DNA of 64,000 nucleotides, taken from assembly GCA_023150875.1 (NCBI GenBank), contig JAKLKC010000026.1, positions 18,798-82,797 on the forward strand. Reading direction: 5' to 3'. The notes below the pieces were generated by a model. It was not told the origin of the DNA. It saw only the letters and a list, made by a program, of their open reading frames with translations, and ran no database searches. Within the stretch, counting starts at the first letter, position 1; every line of letters starts with the position of its first letter. This document shows, in pieces, positions 28,389 to 35,791 of this stretch. Both the position numbers and the translations under genes were made by a program. The DNA is from Myxococcota bacterium (GTDB lineage Bacteria > Myxococcota_A > UBA796 > UBA9615 > JAKLKC01).

Positions 28389-29411
28389 GTGAGGTCGATC
28401 CGATTCGATGTGCTGGGGCTGGCGATGGTCGTTGGGGCGGGCTGCGGGAGCGGGGACGCCCCCGACGGAGGATCGGACCCCTCCCTCGACGGGGCTTACG
28501 CCCTGGCGGACCTCCTGCCCCATCCCGCCGACGTCGAGGTCCTGACGCCCGAGTCCTCGGCCCTGTCGGCGGTGGAGTGGGACCCCTACTACACCCTCAC
28601 CCGCCAGGTCAGCGGCGACGTGAACTCGCTGGTCACGAACTGGCTGGAGGTGATCCACGACATCGTCCGGCTGACCCCCGTGGCCGAGTCGGAGGACTCC
28701 TGGGCGTGGGGGCCCTTCCACCAGGGGGAGGGCGGCCTCGGGCCCACCACCGAGTACTTCTTCGCCGAGCGCCACCCCGACGGCACCTACTCCTATGCCC
28801 TGATGGAGGCGGCCCGGGCGGACGAGGACGACGGCGACGCCTACGTGGGCATCGTCGCAGGGAAGGTGCTCGGCGGCTCCGGCGTGGAGGACTCCTTCGG
28901 GTGGTTCGCCGTGGACTTCACCGCGGCGGCGTCCATGGACCCGACCCGGGAGACCGTCGGACAGGCGGTCTTCGCCTACGACTTCACCGGCACCTACACC
29001 GCCGAGTGGGGCGGGGGTCCGCTGGTGATGTCGGTGCTGGACGACGTGTCGGAGGTGGAGGGAGAGGGGGCCAGCGGCACCTACGCCTACTACCGCCGCC
29101 CCGACGGCGCCGGGGTCCTGGACCTGCGCGTCCAGGAGGACATCGGCGCCAGCGCCTCCGAGGAGCTGTGGGAGATCCGCAGCCGGTGGACCGCGGACGG
29201 CGCCGGGCGCTCCGACGGCCGGATCGCCGGGGGCGACCTGGGGGCGACGGTGGTCACCCTGCACGACTGCTGGGCCGAGACCTTCACCACCGTGTGGTAC
29301 GAGGACGACTCGGGCTGGAACGAGCCCGCCGGCAGCGAGTCCGCGTGCGCCTTCGCCGACGAGAGCTTCCCCTCCCCCCTCCCCGCGTGGATGGCGGCCC
29401 TCTCCGGATGA
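28389..29411 (+). CDS. predicted lipoprotein, unknown function
   Basis: 340 residues from GTG 28389, with AAGGAGGT 5 bases upstream, which decides the start over an earlier ATG. The signal FDVLGLAMVVGAGC ends in a lipobox. The mature part begins with Gly/Asp-rich linker and is then beta-rich and acidic, with repeated Trp/Tyr motifs (FGWFAVDFTAAAS, YDFTGTYTAEWG, SGTYAYYRRPDG). Cysteines near the end (LHDCWAETFTTVWYEDD, SACAF) could form a disulfide. No family is recognised. Confidence 0.75.
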   Translation: MRSIRFDVLGLAMVVGAGCGSGDAPDGGSDPSLDGAYALADLLPHPADVEVLTPESSALSAVEWDPYYTLTRQVSGDVNSLVTNWLEVIHDIVRLTPVAESEDSWAWGPFHQGEGGLGPTTEYFFAERHPDGTYSYALMEAARADEDDGDAYVGIVAGKVLGGSGVEDSFGWFAVDFTAAASMDPTRETVGQAVFAYDFTGTYTAEWGGGPLVMSVLDDVSEVEGEGASGTYAYYRRPDGAGVLDLRVQEDIGASASEELWEIRSRWTADGAGRSDGRIAGGDLGATVVTLHDCWAETFTTVWYEDDSGWNEPAGSESACAFADESFPSPLPAWMAALSG

Positions 29412-29501
29412 TCCCGTCCCCGCGGCCCTCCCCCACCCCCCGCGTGCCCGGACGGTGACAGGCTCCGGTGACGGGGAGGGCCCGGGCGGACCTCGTCCGA
29501 G

Positions 29502-29999
29502 CTACACCCGCCCCTGCCGAGCCCCCGGGATCCGGATCTTCTGCCCCGGGAAGATCCGGTCGGGGTCCTTGATCACCTCGCGGTTGGCCTCGAAGAGGCG
29601 TGGGTACTCGCCGGCGTCCCCGTAGAAGCGCTGGGCGATGGCCGAGAGGGTGTCGCCCTTGCGGATCTCGTAGTAGGTCACGACCTCCTCGGCCGACGGC
29701 GCCGCCGGGCCGGAGGCCGTGTCCGGAGCGCCACCCCCCCCGGGCTGATCCACCCTGAAGGTGTCGATGTCGACCCGCTCCACGCCCTGGACGTTGCCGG
29801 CGATGAGCACCGCCTTCTGGAGGGCCGCCGCGCTGGGCGCCCGGCCCGAGAGGGTGACCTTCCCGTCGTCGTAGCGCACGTCCAGGTCCCGCAGGCCGAG
29901 CCCGGACTGGACCAGCTCCTCCCGGATCCGGCGGGCGGCGTCGTCCTTCCCCCCGAAGAGCTTGCGACCGACGTCCTTCGCGAAGTCGAGCATCCCCAT
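29502..29999 (-). CDS. BON plus LysM domain protein (YgaU/LysM-like)
   Basis: 165 residues, ATG 29999, with GGAGGG upstream. It begins MGMLDFAKDVGRKLFGG. A BON domain (about 20-80, RDLDVRYDDGKVTLSGRAPS, QGVERVDI) is followed by a linker and a C-terminal LysM (about 108-160, YEIRKGDTLSAIAQRFYGDA and NREVIKDPDRIFPGQKIRIP). This is the layout of E. coli YgaU/Kbp, a potassium-binding, osmotically regulated protein. No signal peptide is present, as in Kbp. Confidence 0.92.
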   Translation of the reverse strand: MGMLDFAKDVGRKLFGGKDDAARRIREELVQSGLGLRDLDVRYDDGKVTLSGRAPSAAALQKAVLIAGNVQGVERVDIDTFRVDQPGGGGAPDTASGPAAPSAEEVVTYYEIRKGDTLSAIAQRFYGDAGEYPRLFEANREVIKDPDRIFPGQKIRIPGARQGRV

Positions 30000-30195
30000 G
30001 CCGATCCCTCCAACGCCCGCCCGGCGGCGCGACCGCGCCCGGGGAGTGGACTTGCAAGGCGCGTGTCGTCGGGCACCGGGCACATCGAGGGCCCGGAGCG
30101 GCCCGCGTCCGGCCCTGTCCGGAGCGCCCCGATCCTCTCCCCGTGGCCCTCCCCTGCCCGTGCCCCCTCCGGGCCTCGCCTTCTTTCGAAAAAAA

Positions 30196-30241
30196 CTTGC
30201 GTTCGTCTGCAAGCGAGCCAATACTTGCACCATGACGCAAG
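30196..30241. promoter_or_regulatory. arsR promoter/operator: two CTTGC-N8-GCAAG inverted repeats
   Basis: CTTGC-N8-GCAAG occurs at 30196-30213 and, with identical spacing, at 30224-30241, 28 bases apart. The second copy covers the ATG (30232). A further GCAAG is at 30245-30249. A possible promoter (TTGCGT 30197-30202, 17-base spacer, AATACT 30220-30225) would start transcription at or next to the ATG, implying a leaderless mRNA. Repressor binding here would block both promoter and start. Confidence 0.6.
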
Positions 30242-30645
30242 CACGCAAGAGTTCGAAGCCCGGCCGCGGTCCCGCCTGCTGCCCGGACCTGGGGTCCGAG
30301 TCGATCCTGAGGCTGTTCCGGGCCCTGGCGGACCCCAACCGGGCGGCGATCCTCACCCGGATGGTGGGCTGCTGCGAGCCCCGGACGGTGAGCGACCTGG
30401 CGAGCTGCTGCCCGGTGGACTTCTCGGTGGTCTCGCGGCACCTGGCGGTGCTGAGGGATGCCGGGATCCTGGGCGCCGAGCGGAGGGGACGCCAGGTGGT
30501 CTACACCCTGCGGGCCGCCGAGGTCGCCGCCCAGCTCCGGCGCCTCGCCGACGCCCTCGACGCGTGCGCGTCTCCGACCCCCAGTCCACCCGCGCCCGGC
30601 ACGGCCGAGGCGCTTCACCCGGAGAACGGCGATGAACACCCATGA
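30232..30645 (+). CDS. arsR: ArsR-family transcriptional repressor
   Basis: 137 residues, ATG 30232. The winged helix (LRLFRALADPNRAAILTRM, VVSRHLAVLRDAGILGAERR) is ArsR/SmtB type. Cysteine pairs Cys16-Cys17, Cys47-Cys48 and Cys59-Cys60 plus Cys112 suit a thiolate site for As(III); SCCPVDFSVVSRHL places a pair at the DNA-recognition helix, as in ArsR proteins next to arsM. Arsenite release from the operator would induce the operon. It overlaps arsM by 14 bases. It lies 232 bases from the divergent LysM gene. Confidence 0.92.
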   Translation: MTQARKSSKPGRGPACCPDLGSESILRLFRALADPNRAAILTRMVGCCEPRTVSDLASCCPVDFSVVSRHLAVLRDAGILGAERRGRQVVYTLRAAEVAAQLRRLADALDACASPTPSPPAPGTAEALHPENGDEHP

Positions 30646-31477
30646 AGACGTGAGGAAGGACGTGTCCGAACACTACGCCCGCGCGGTCAGCGGCGGGGGC
30701 GGCTGCTGCTCCCCCCGGGAGCCCCGCGGCTCGGCGGCGAAGCTGGCGGGCTACCGCCCGGAGGACGTCGCCGCGCTGCCCGACGACGCCGTGGCCAACT
30801 CCTTCGGCTGCGGGAACCCCCTGGCGTTCGCGGACGTGAAGGAGGGGGACGTGGTCCTGGACCTGGGCTCGGGGGCCGGGATCGACCTGCTGATCGCCGC
30901 CCGTCGGGTGGGCCCGTCGGGTCGGGTGATCGGGGTCGACATGACCGACGAGATGATCGCCCACGCCCGCCGGAACATCGCGGCGGCGGGGGCCGGGAAC
31001 GTGGAGGTACGGAAGGGCATCATCGAGGAGCTCCCCGTGGAGTCGGCCACAGTGGACCACGTGATCTCCAACTGCGTGATCAACCTGTCCCCCGACAAGC
31101 CGCGGGTCTTCGCGGAGATCGCCCGGGTGCTGCGCCCCGGCGGGAGGATGCGGGTGTCGGACATCGTGGCCCGGGACCTCCCCGACGTGATCAAGGCCAT
31201 CCCGGCGGCCTACGCCTCGTGCGTCTCCGGCGCCATCTCCGAGGAGGACTACGTGCGGGGCCTCCAGGAGGCCGGGCTGGTGGACGTGACCGTCGAGGAG
31301 CGGCTGGTCTACTCCGCCGACCAGCTCGTCGCCCTCGTCGCCAGCGACGTCGAGCAGGCCCAGGGGGGCGGCACCTGCGGCTGCGGCGGCATCCCCAGTG
31401 ACATCGTCGCCGCGGGCGCCCACCTCGTGGAGGGCAAGGTCTGGAGCGCGAAGGTCTCGGCCCGCAAGCCCGAGTGA
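30632..31477 (+). CDS. arsM: arsenite S-adenosylmethionine methyltransferase
   Basis: 281 residues, ATG 30632. The SAM-binding motif VLDLGSGAGIDLLIAARRVG and GVDMTDEMI are class I methyltransferase. The three arsenic-binding cysteines of ArsM are present: Cys60 (NSFGCGNP), Cys148 (ISNCVINLSPDKPRVF) and Cys197 (YASCVSGA). An N-terminal Cys25-Cys26 pair and a C-terminal GGGTCGCGG are also seen. It converts As(III) to volatile or less toxic methylarsenicals in the cytoplasm. It is co-transcribed with arsR. Its last ~160 bases recur at 33359-33526. A strong hairpin follows the stop. Confidence 0.96.
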   Translation: MNTHEDVRKDVSEHYARAVSGGGGCCSPREPRGSAAKLAGYRPEDVAALPDDAVANSFGCGNPLAFADVKEGDVVLDLGSGAGIDLLIAARRVGPSGRVIGVDMTDEMIAHARRNIAAAGAGNVEVRKGIIEELPVESATVDHVISNCVINLSPDKPRVFAEIARVLRPGGRMRVSDIVARDLPDVIKAIPAAYASCVSGAISEEDYVRGLQEAGLVDVTVEERLVYSADQLVALVASDVEQAQGGGTCGCGGIPSDIVAAGAHLVEGKVWSAKVSARKPE

Positions 31478-31648
31478 ACCCCCACGGCCGCCGCCGCTCC
31501 CCGCTCCCACACCGGGGGGCGGCGGCGGTCCGCGCGGGCGCCTCGTGACGCCGCCTCCCCGAAGCTGAAGCGGTACTCCCGGTGGCACGAACCCTCGCGG
31601 TGCATCATGCAGCCCTCCCGCTGGGGCTGCACGGTGTAGCGGAGCCCC
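31311..31648. repeat. diverged direct repeat, left copy (arsM 3' end plus 3' end of convergent gene)
   Basis: It aligns with 33359-33700. Over the arsM-coding part (31319-31477 versus 33368-33526) I count about nine mismatches in 159 bases. Similarity continues through the hairpin and the end of the convergent reading frame. The pair brackets the toxin-antitoxin module. Confidence 0.9.
31488..31528. terminator. strong stem-loop after arsM
   Basis: Left arm 31488-31503 pairs with right arm 31513-31528, a 16-bp GC-rich stem with one G-U and a 9-base loop, 11 bases after the arsM stop. It has no U tract, and the position between convergent frames suggests a bidirectional terminator. Confidence 0.55.
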
Positions 31649-31690
31649 CTGAACACACACTCGCCATCGAAGCAGGAGGCTACGACGAAC
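31549..31690 (-). pseudogene. 3' fragment of the SnoaL/DUF6125-like gene
   Basis: On the minus strand this encodes LRYTVQPQREGCMMHREGSC then HREYRFSFGEA, matching the C-terminus of the full gene at 33592-34494 (LRYTVQPRGEGCMMYRTGSC then HREYRFTFGDA). The stop at the homologous position is altered, so the frame runs on. Only the last ~45 codons are present. The boundary at 31690 is approximate. Confidence 0.7.
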
Positions 31691-31699
31691 CCGGCGACG

Positions 31700-32656
31700 T
31701 CACCCGTGCAGCGTGCCGACCCACTCGCGGATCGTCGCGCAGGCATCATCGAGCGGGATCCGTGTTCCCCAGAACATCGGTGCGATCTCGGCGTACGCCC
31801 GCTCGACGCTCGCGCGCTTCTTCGAGTCGTGGAGCACCAGCGACGGGTCGTCGGCACTCGGCAGCGCGGCGATGCCCTTCTCGGCGAGCATGTCCTCGGC
31901 CAGCGCGAGGGCCGAGGTCTCCATCCGCGGGAGTCGGTCGAGCGCCTCGACGATGCGGGCGGCGTCCTCGTAGTGGCGCACGAAGGCTTCCGCCTCGACC
32001 ACGTCGCGGTTGTAGCGACGCGAGAGCGCGTCGAGCTTCTCGATGAGCGAGACGACGGGGTGGACGCAGCGCACCGCTCGCGGCCGGTTGTCAACGTAGT
32101 CGTCGCTCATCCCGAGGCGCTCGAGGTGGTCATGCACGAAGGAGGTCAGCGGCATCAGGGCGAACGGGACGACGCGCGCGCGCCCGACCTCGAAGCGGAC
32201 GAAGGGGCTCACCGCGCTCGGCAAGCCCGTGACGCGGACGCCGGGGTAGTGGCCGATGTAGTCGGCGGCGCGCGCGTACTTGTCCCGCCGCTGCGCGTCG
32301 AGCTCCACCGACACGCAGGGGATCGCGAACGCCGCGGGGAGCGCGTCGTAGAACGCGCGGCGCTGGGCGGTCGGGCCCTTGTTGGCGCTCGCCCAGTTCG
32401 TGACCTCGGGGAGCGTGGTGACGCCACCGCGCTCGATCATGATGTCGAGGTCTTCCGAGAAGCGCTCGATGATCCCGAAGCCCTTCGAGAGGCTGGTGCC
32501 GCCTTTGAACCAGATGGCGAGCTTCGTCTCGTGAAGCGCCCACAGGCTGTGGGTGATCCAGTAGTCCTTCTCGACGAGTGCGACGGCGATGCCGGTCGCG
32601 ACCGAGACCTGGGTGAGCAACGCGACGAACTCGGGGTCTTCGTGGACGAAGGTCAA
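31700..32656 (-). CDS. AbiEii/AbiGii-type nucleotidyltransferase toxin
   Basis: 318 residues, TTG 32656, overlapping the stop of the antitoxin (TTGA). The nucleotidyltransferase motif GGTSLSKGFGIIERFSEDLD (52-71; GSx10DxD type) is intact. Later helices (VSLIEKLDALSRRYNRD, FVRHYEDAARIVEAL) fit the AbiEii family. These toxins add nucleotides to tRNA or other acceptors and cause growth arrest, giving abortive infection against phage. Base composition is visibly less GC-rich than the neighbours, and Lys/Ile/Asn are commoner, consistent with recent transfer. Antitoxin-first order with overlap is the classical AbiE arrangement. Confidence 0.9.
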   Translation of the reverse strand: MTFVHEDPEFVALLTQVSVATGIAVALVEKDYWITHSLWALHETKLAIWFKGGTSLSKGFGIIERFSEDLDIMIERGGVTTLPEVTNWASANKGPTAQRRAFYDALPAAFAIPCVSVELDAQRRDKYARAADYIGHYPGVRVTGLPSAVSPFVRFEVGRARVVPFALMPLTSFVHDHLERLGMSDDYVDNRPRAVRCVHPVVSLIEKLDALSRRYNRDVVEAEAFVRHYEDAARIVEALDRLPRMETSALALAEDMLAEKGIAALPSADDPSLVLHDSKKRASVERAYAEIAPMFWGTRIPLDDACATIREWVGTLHG

Positions 32657-33243
32657 TCGGCGCTCGCCTCGGTCTCGTGGAGGGCGTCCTCCACGAGCGC
32701 GAGCGTCGCCCTCGTGCCGTAGGTCTCGGCCATCTTGCGCAGGCGCTCGCGATCCCAGCGGCCGAGCTGCAGCGTAGCCACGAGCCCCTCCCACAGCTCG
32801 CTCAGCGCGACACCGGCCATGCCGCGGTGCTGGAGCAGGTCGACCACGAACCACTCCGGCGTGGGATCCTCGGGAAAGTACACGCGACGCATCAGGAAGC
32901 GCCGCCCGCCGAGGACGACCTCGCCCGTGCGGCGGGTGTTGTAGACCAGCGTCACCGCGAACAACGCCGTCGAGCCGAGGCCCAGCGCGTTCCACTGCGG
33001 CGGGCCGGTGACGAGGAAGGGTTCGCCGCCCAGGTACGCTCGGAGCAGCTCCTCTTGGGCGGCGGGCGCCGGGCCGAACTTGGTGGGGACCGGCGCGTAG
33101 TAGAGGCCGTGCGCGGCTTCCCGCAGCCTGCCCTCATCCACGAGGCGCCGCGCGAGCCGCGTGGGGTTCGCACTCCATCGGCGCAGGTCCCGGGTGCGGT
33201 ACGCGCGGCCGGGCTCGATCTGGGGTCGCGCAGCGGTGCTCAC
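32653..33243 (-). CDS. AbiEi-type antitoxin / transcriptional regulator
   Basis: 196 residues, GTG 33243, with GGAGG 5 bases upstream. An N-terminal winged-helix segment (RAYRTRDLRRWSANPTRLA, EGRLREAAHGLYYAP) precedes the C-terminal AbiEi-like domain (FLVTGPPQWNALGLGSTALF, YNTRRTGEVVLGGRRFLMRR, WFVVDLLQHRGMAG). AbiEi proteins neutralise AbiEii and repress their own promoter at inverted repeats. Upstream, CGTA-TGTTTTG-TACG (about 33270-33285) is a candidate operator in a short AT-rich stretch. It lies inside the repeat-bracketed insertion. Confidence 0.85.
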   Translation of the reverse strand: MSTAARPQIEPGRAYRTRDLRRWSANPTRLARRLVDEGRLREAAHGLYYAPVPTKFGPAPAAQEELLRAYLGGEPFLVTGPPQWNALGLGSTALFAVTLVYNTRRTGEVVLGGRRFLMRRVYFPEDPTPEWFVVDLLQHRGMAGVALSELWEGLVATLQLGRWDRERLRKMAETYGTRATLALVEDALHETEASAD

Positions 33244-33358
33244 GGTCGCCTCCGTAATAAATCCACCGTACAAAACATACGACACGCGCCGTCGCGCGGC
33301 AAGCGAGCGAGTGGCTTCCCGCGTAGATGGCGGCCCTGTCCGAAGCGTCCCGATCCCC

Positions 33359-33526
33359 TCTCCCGCCGACCCGCTCGCCGCCCTCTTCGCCAGCGACGCC
33401 GAGCAGGCCCAGGGGGGCGGCACCCGCGGCTGCGGCGGGATCCCCCGTGAGATCGTCGCCGCGGGCGCCCACCTCGTGGAGGGCAAGGTCTGGAGCGCGA
33501 AGGTCTCGGCCCGCAAGCCCGAATGA
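33359..33526 (+). pseudogene. 3' remnant of an arsM gene
   Basis: It encodes ASDAEQAQGGGTRGCGGIP and REIVAAGAHLVEGKVWSAKV then SARKPE with stop at 33524-33526, nearly identical to the arsM C-terminus. It has no SAM-binding domain, so it is non-functional. The first Cys of the CGCGG motif is Arg here (TRGCGG), showing that it comes from a slightly different allele. Confidence 0.85.
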
Positions 33527-33536
33527 ACCTCCACGG

Positions 33537-33577
33537 CCGCCGCCGCTCCCCGGTCCTGCACCGGGGGGCGGCGGCGG
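33537..33577. terminator. strong stem-loop between convergent frames
   Basis: Left arm 33537-33554 pairs with right arm 33560-33577: an 18-bp stem with one G-U and a CCTGC loop. It is the counterpart of the hairpin at 31488-31528 and lies 14 bases from the stop of the gene at 33592. Confidence 0.6.
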
Positions 33578-33591
33578 TCCGCACGGGCGCC

Positions 33592-34494
33592 TCAGGACGC
33601 CGCCGCGTCCCCGAACGTGAAGCGGTACTCGCGGTGGCAGGAGCCCGTGCGGTACATCATGCAGCCCTCCCCCCGGGGCTGGACGGTGTAGCGGAGCCCC
33701 AGGGCGTCGAACCACGCCTCCATGCGGGGCATGATCCCGCAGTCGTAGGCGTCCACGACCCCGAGGCGGGTCACCCCCTCGAACGCGAAGCAGCGGCGCA
33801 CGTCCCAGCGCATGGTGTCCGGCGCCGGCCAGGTGCACTCGAAGTCCATGAAGTCGGCCCCGATCAGCTCCCAGGCGCGCTCCACCAGGGCGCGGAGGTC
33901 GTCCATGGAGCGCACCTGGGGGATCCCGAACGCTTGGAGGAGCCTGCGGACCTCCACGGCGGCCATCGACCGCACCGCCGCCTGGTTGACCTGGTTCGCG
34001 GCCTCCATGCCGAACCGCTCGACGCAGTGGCGCAGCCACATGGCGTCGTGGGTCATCCACCCCTTCAGAAGGAGCTGCCGGGCCGGAGCGGCCTGGGGTG
34101 GGGCCGCTCCCTGGAGGGGCGCGAGTGCGGCGCGGTCGAACCACACCTCGTTCCTCTCGATGAGGTCGCCCCGCAGCCGCACGAGGTCCATCCCGTCCAC
34201 CTGCACCTCGCCGTCGCCGCCGGCGGGGCGGAAGGTGGCGCGCCACAGGATCGCCGCCCCCTCGCCCCCCGAGAGGGGATGGACCTCCCGCAGGGACCAG
34301 CGCATGTTCCAGCCGCGGAAGAGCTTCTCGAGGTACCGCCGCATCGCGTCGCGCCCCCGCACCTCGCCGCGGGTGTTGGGGTCGCGGTAGACCAGGTCCA
34401 GGGTGTAGTGGGCCAGGACCCCGTCCACGTCCTGGGCGCTCCACGCCTCCAGGATCTCCCGTGCCAGCGGCTCCAGCGTCGCCTCGTCCCTCAT
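33592..34494 (-). CDS. SnoaL-like (NTF2-fold) domain fused to a Cys-containing DUF6125-like domain
   Basis: 300 residues, ATG 34494, with GAGAGGAG upstream. The N-terminal ~125 residues are SnoaL-like (AREILEAWSAQDVDGVLAHY, LVYRDPNTRGEVRGRDAMRR, WRATFRPAGGDGEVQVDGMD). The C-terminal ~165 residues (MTHDAMWLRHCVERFGMEAA, MAAVEVRRLLQAFG, VDAYDCGIMPRMEAWFDALG, CMMYRTGSCHREYRF) match a family I know as DUF6125, with conserved Cys. Position next to arsM and the cysteines hint at metalloid or thiol chemistry, but no function is established. Its promoter has a clear operator-like repeat. Its 3' end is duplicated at 31549-31690. Confidence 0.65.
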   Translation of the reverse strand: MRDEATLEPLAREILEAWSAQDVDGVLAHYTLDLVYRDPNTRGEVRGRDAMRRYLEKLFRGWNMRWSLREVHPLSGGEGAAILWRATFRPAGGDGEVQVDGMDLVRLRGDLIERNEVWFDRAALAPLQGAAPPQAAPARQLLLKGWMTHDAMWLRHCVERFGMEAANQVNQAAVRSMAAVEVRRLLQAFGIPQVRSMDDLRALVERAWELIGADFMDFECTWPAPDTMRWDVRRCFAFEGVTRLGVVDAYDCGIMPRMEAWFDALGLRYTVQPRGEGCMMYRTGSCHREYRFTFGDAAAS

Positions 34495-34566
34495 GCAAGC
34501 TCCTCTCTCGGTCTCGGGGTCCGGCGCCGGAGGGGCGAGGGGACGACCGAGTTCCGTGTTCGCAGA

Positions 34567-34595
34567 CTTCTATTCTAGAATTGCATTCTAGTCAA
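34567..34595 (-). promoter_or_regulatory. promoter with 17-bp inverted-repeat operator
   Basis: On the minus strand TTGACT (34595-34590), a 17-base spacer and TAGAAG (34572-34567, 4 of 6). The spacer contains CTAGAAT-N3-ATTCTAG (34575-34591), a 7-bp inverted repeat overlapping the -35. This geometry is typical of repression by a dimeric regulator of MarR, TetR or similar type. It drives the 33592-34494 gene. Confidence 0.65.
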
Positions 34596-34704
34596 GAGAT
34601 GTCGGACGTCCCGCGTGAGGATCTGCCCCACCGGGCTTGCCCCGGCGGGCCGGACTCCCGATCTTGATGCGGGCAGGTGGTGGGTGGGGGCTGAAGGAGG
34701 ATCG

Positions 34705-35541
34705 ATGGCCGGGGAGACAGCCTTCGGGAGCGGCAGCGACCGGGAGTACGTGCTCGGCACCCACGACGAGGAGGTGGAGCGGCTGGGCCTCCAGCACCAG
34801 ATCTGGAGGTCCCAGTCCTACGCCCTGTGGGAGAGGGCGGGATTCCGTCCCGGCCATCGGCTGCTGGACCTGGGGTGCGGGCCGGGGTTCACCACCCGCG
34901 ACCTGGCCCGGCTGGTGGGGAGGGGCGGGAGCGTCATCGCCGTGGACGTCTCCGAGCGGTTCCTCGCGCGGCTGCGCGCCTGGCCACCCGAGCCGGGCGC
35001 GGGCCCCATCGAGGCGAGGGTGGGGGACGTACGGGACCTGGACCTCGGGGAGGCCAGCGTCGACGGCGCCCACGCCCGCTGGGTGATGTCGTACTTCCCG
35101 GATCCCGAACGCGCCGTCGCCGCCGTCGCCCGCGCCCTGCGCCCGGGCGGCGCCCTGGCCCTCCAGGAGTACGTCGCCTATGGCAGCATGGGCGTGTCGC
35201 CACCCATCCGCCTGATGCCGCGGGTGGTCGCCGCCATCGAGGAGAGCTGGCGTGCCCGGGGCGGCGATCCCGACGTCGCCCTCGCCCTGGTCCCCGCCCT
35301 CTCCTCCCACGGCCTCCGCGTCGAACGCACCGACCCGGTGGCCCGCATCGCCCGCCCCGGCACCCTGCTGTGGCAGTGGCCGGACACCTTCTTCCGCAAC
35401 TACCTCCCGGTCCTGGTGGACCGCGGCCTCCTCCACGAGGACGAGCGCCGGGAGTTCGAGCGGGACTGGCGAGCCCGCAGCGCCGATCCCGACTCCCTCT
35501 TCGTCGCGCCCATGGTGCTGGACGTGGTGGCGAGGAAGTAG
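34705..35541 (+). CDS. class I SAM-dependent methyltransferase
   Basis: 278 residues, ATG 34705, with AAGGAGG upstream. SAM-binding motif I is LLDLGCGPGFTTRDLA (53-68), followed by VIAVDVSERFLARL, then DGAHARWVMSYFPDPERAVA and ALRPGGALALQEYVAYG. The C-terminal part (TLLWQWPDTFFRNYLPVLVD) is a helical substrate cap. The substrate is unknown; UbiE-like and small-molecule methyltransferases share the core. It is divergent from the SnoaL-like gene across about 210 bases. Confidence 0.88.
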   Translation: MAGETAFGSGSDREYVLGTHDEEVERLGLQHQIWRSQSYALWERAGFRPGHRLLDLGCGPGFTTRDLARLVGRGGSVIAVDVSERFLARLRAWPPEPGAGPIEARVGDVRDLDLGEASVDGAHARWVMSYFPDPERAVAAVARALRPGGALALQEYVAYGSMGVSPPIRLMPRVVAAIEESWRARGGDPDVALALVPALSSHGLRVERTDPVARIARPGTLLWQWPDTFFRNYLPVLVDRGLLHEDERREFERDWRARSADPDSLFVAPMVLDVVARK

Positions 35542-35791
35542 CTCCCCCCGCCGCGGGGACGCCGCTGGACGTCGTCCGCGGCCGCCTCCCGCTCGCGGCA
35601 ACCCGGCCGAGCCCCCGAGATCGCGGACGGGGGCACCGATCCGTGAAGCCGCCGCGGAAGGAACGCCACCGCCAGCCACGAAGCAGGCGACCGCGCTCCG
35701 CATTGACACCCGGTCCTGACAGGTGTACGCGATGGCCATGGAAGCACTTGTGGCGCTGGTGTGCCGAGATCTGTGGTCCCCCCATGTATCG

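Larger units (their letters stand above)
33359..33700. repeat. diverged direct repeat, right copy
   Basis: Counterpart of 31311-31648, offset 2049-2052 bases. It contains a remnant of the arsM 3' end, the hairpin and the intact 3' end of the convergent gene. The unique DNA between copies is about 1.7 kb and contains only the AbiE pair. Confidence 0.9.

Noticed and set aside
34599..34667. 22-codon frame starting MSDVPRED upstream of the methyltransferase
   Set aside because: No ribosome site, no conserved pattern, and it overlaps the divergent promoter region.
35703..35731. TTGACA promoter for the exported protein at 35792
   Set aside because: The -35 is perfect but the -10 at correct spacing (TACGCG) matches only two bases, so it was not listed as a feature.
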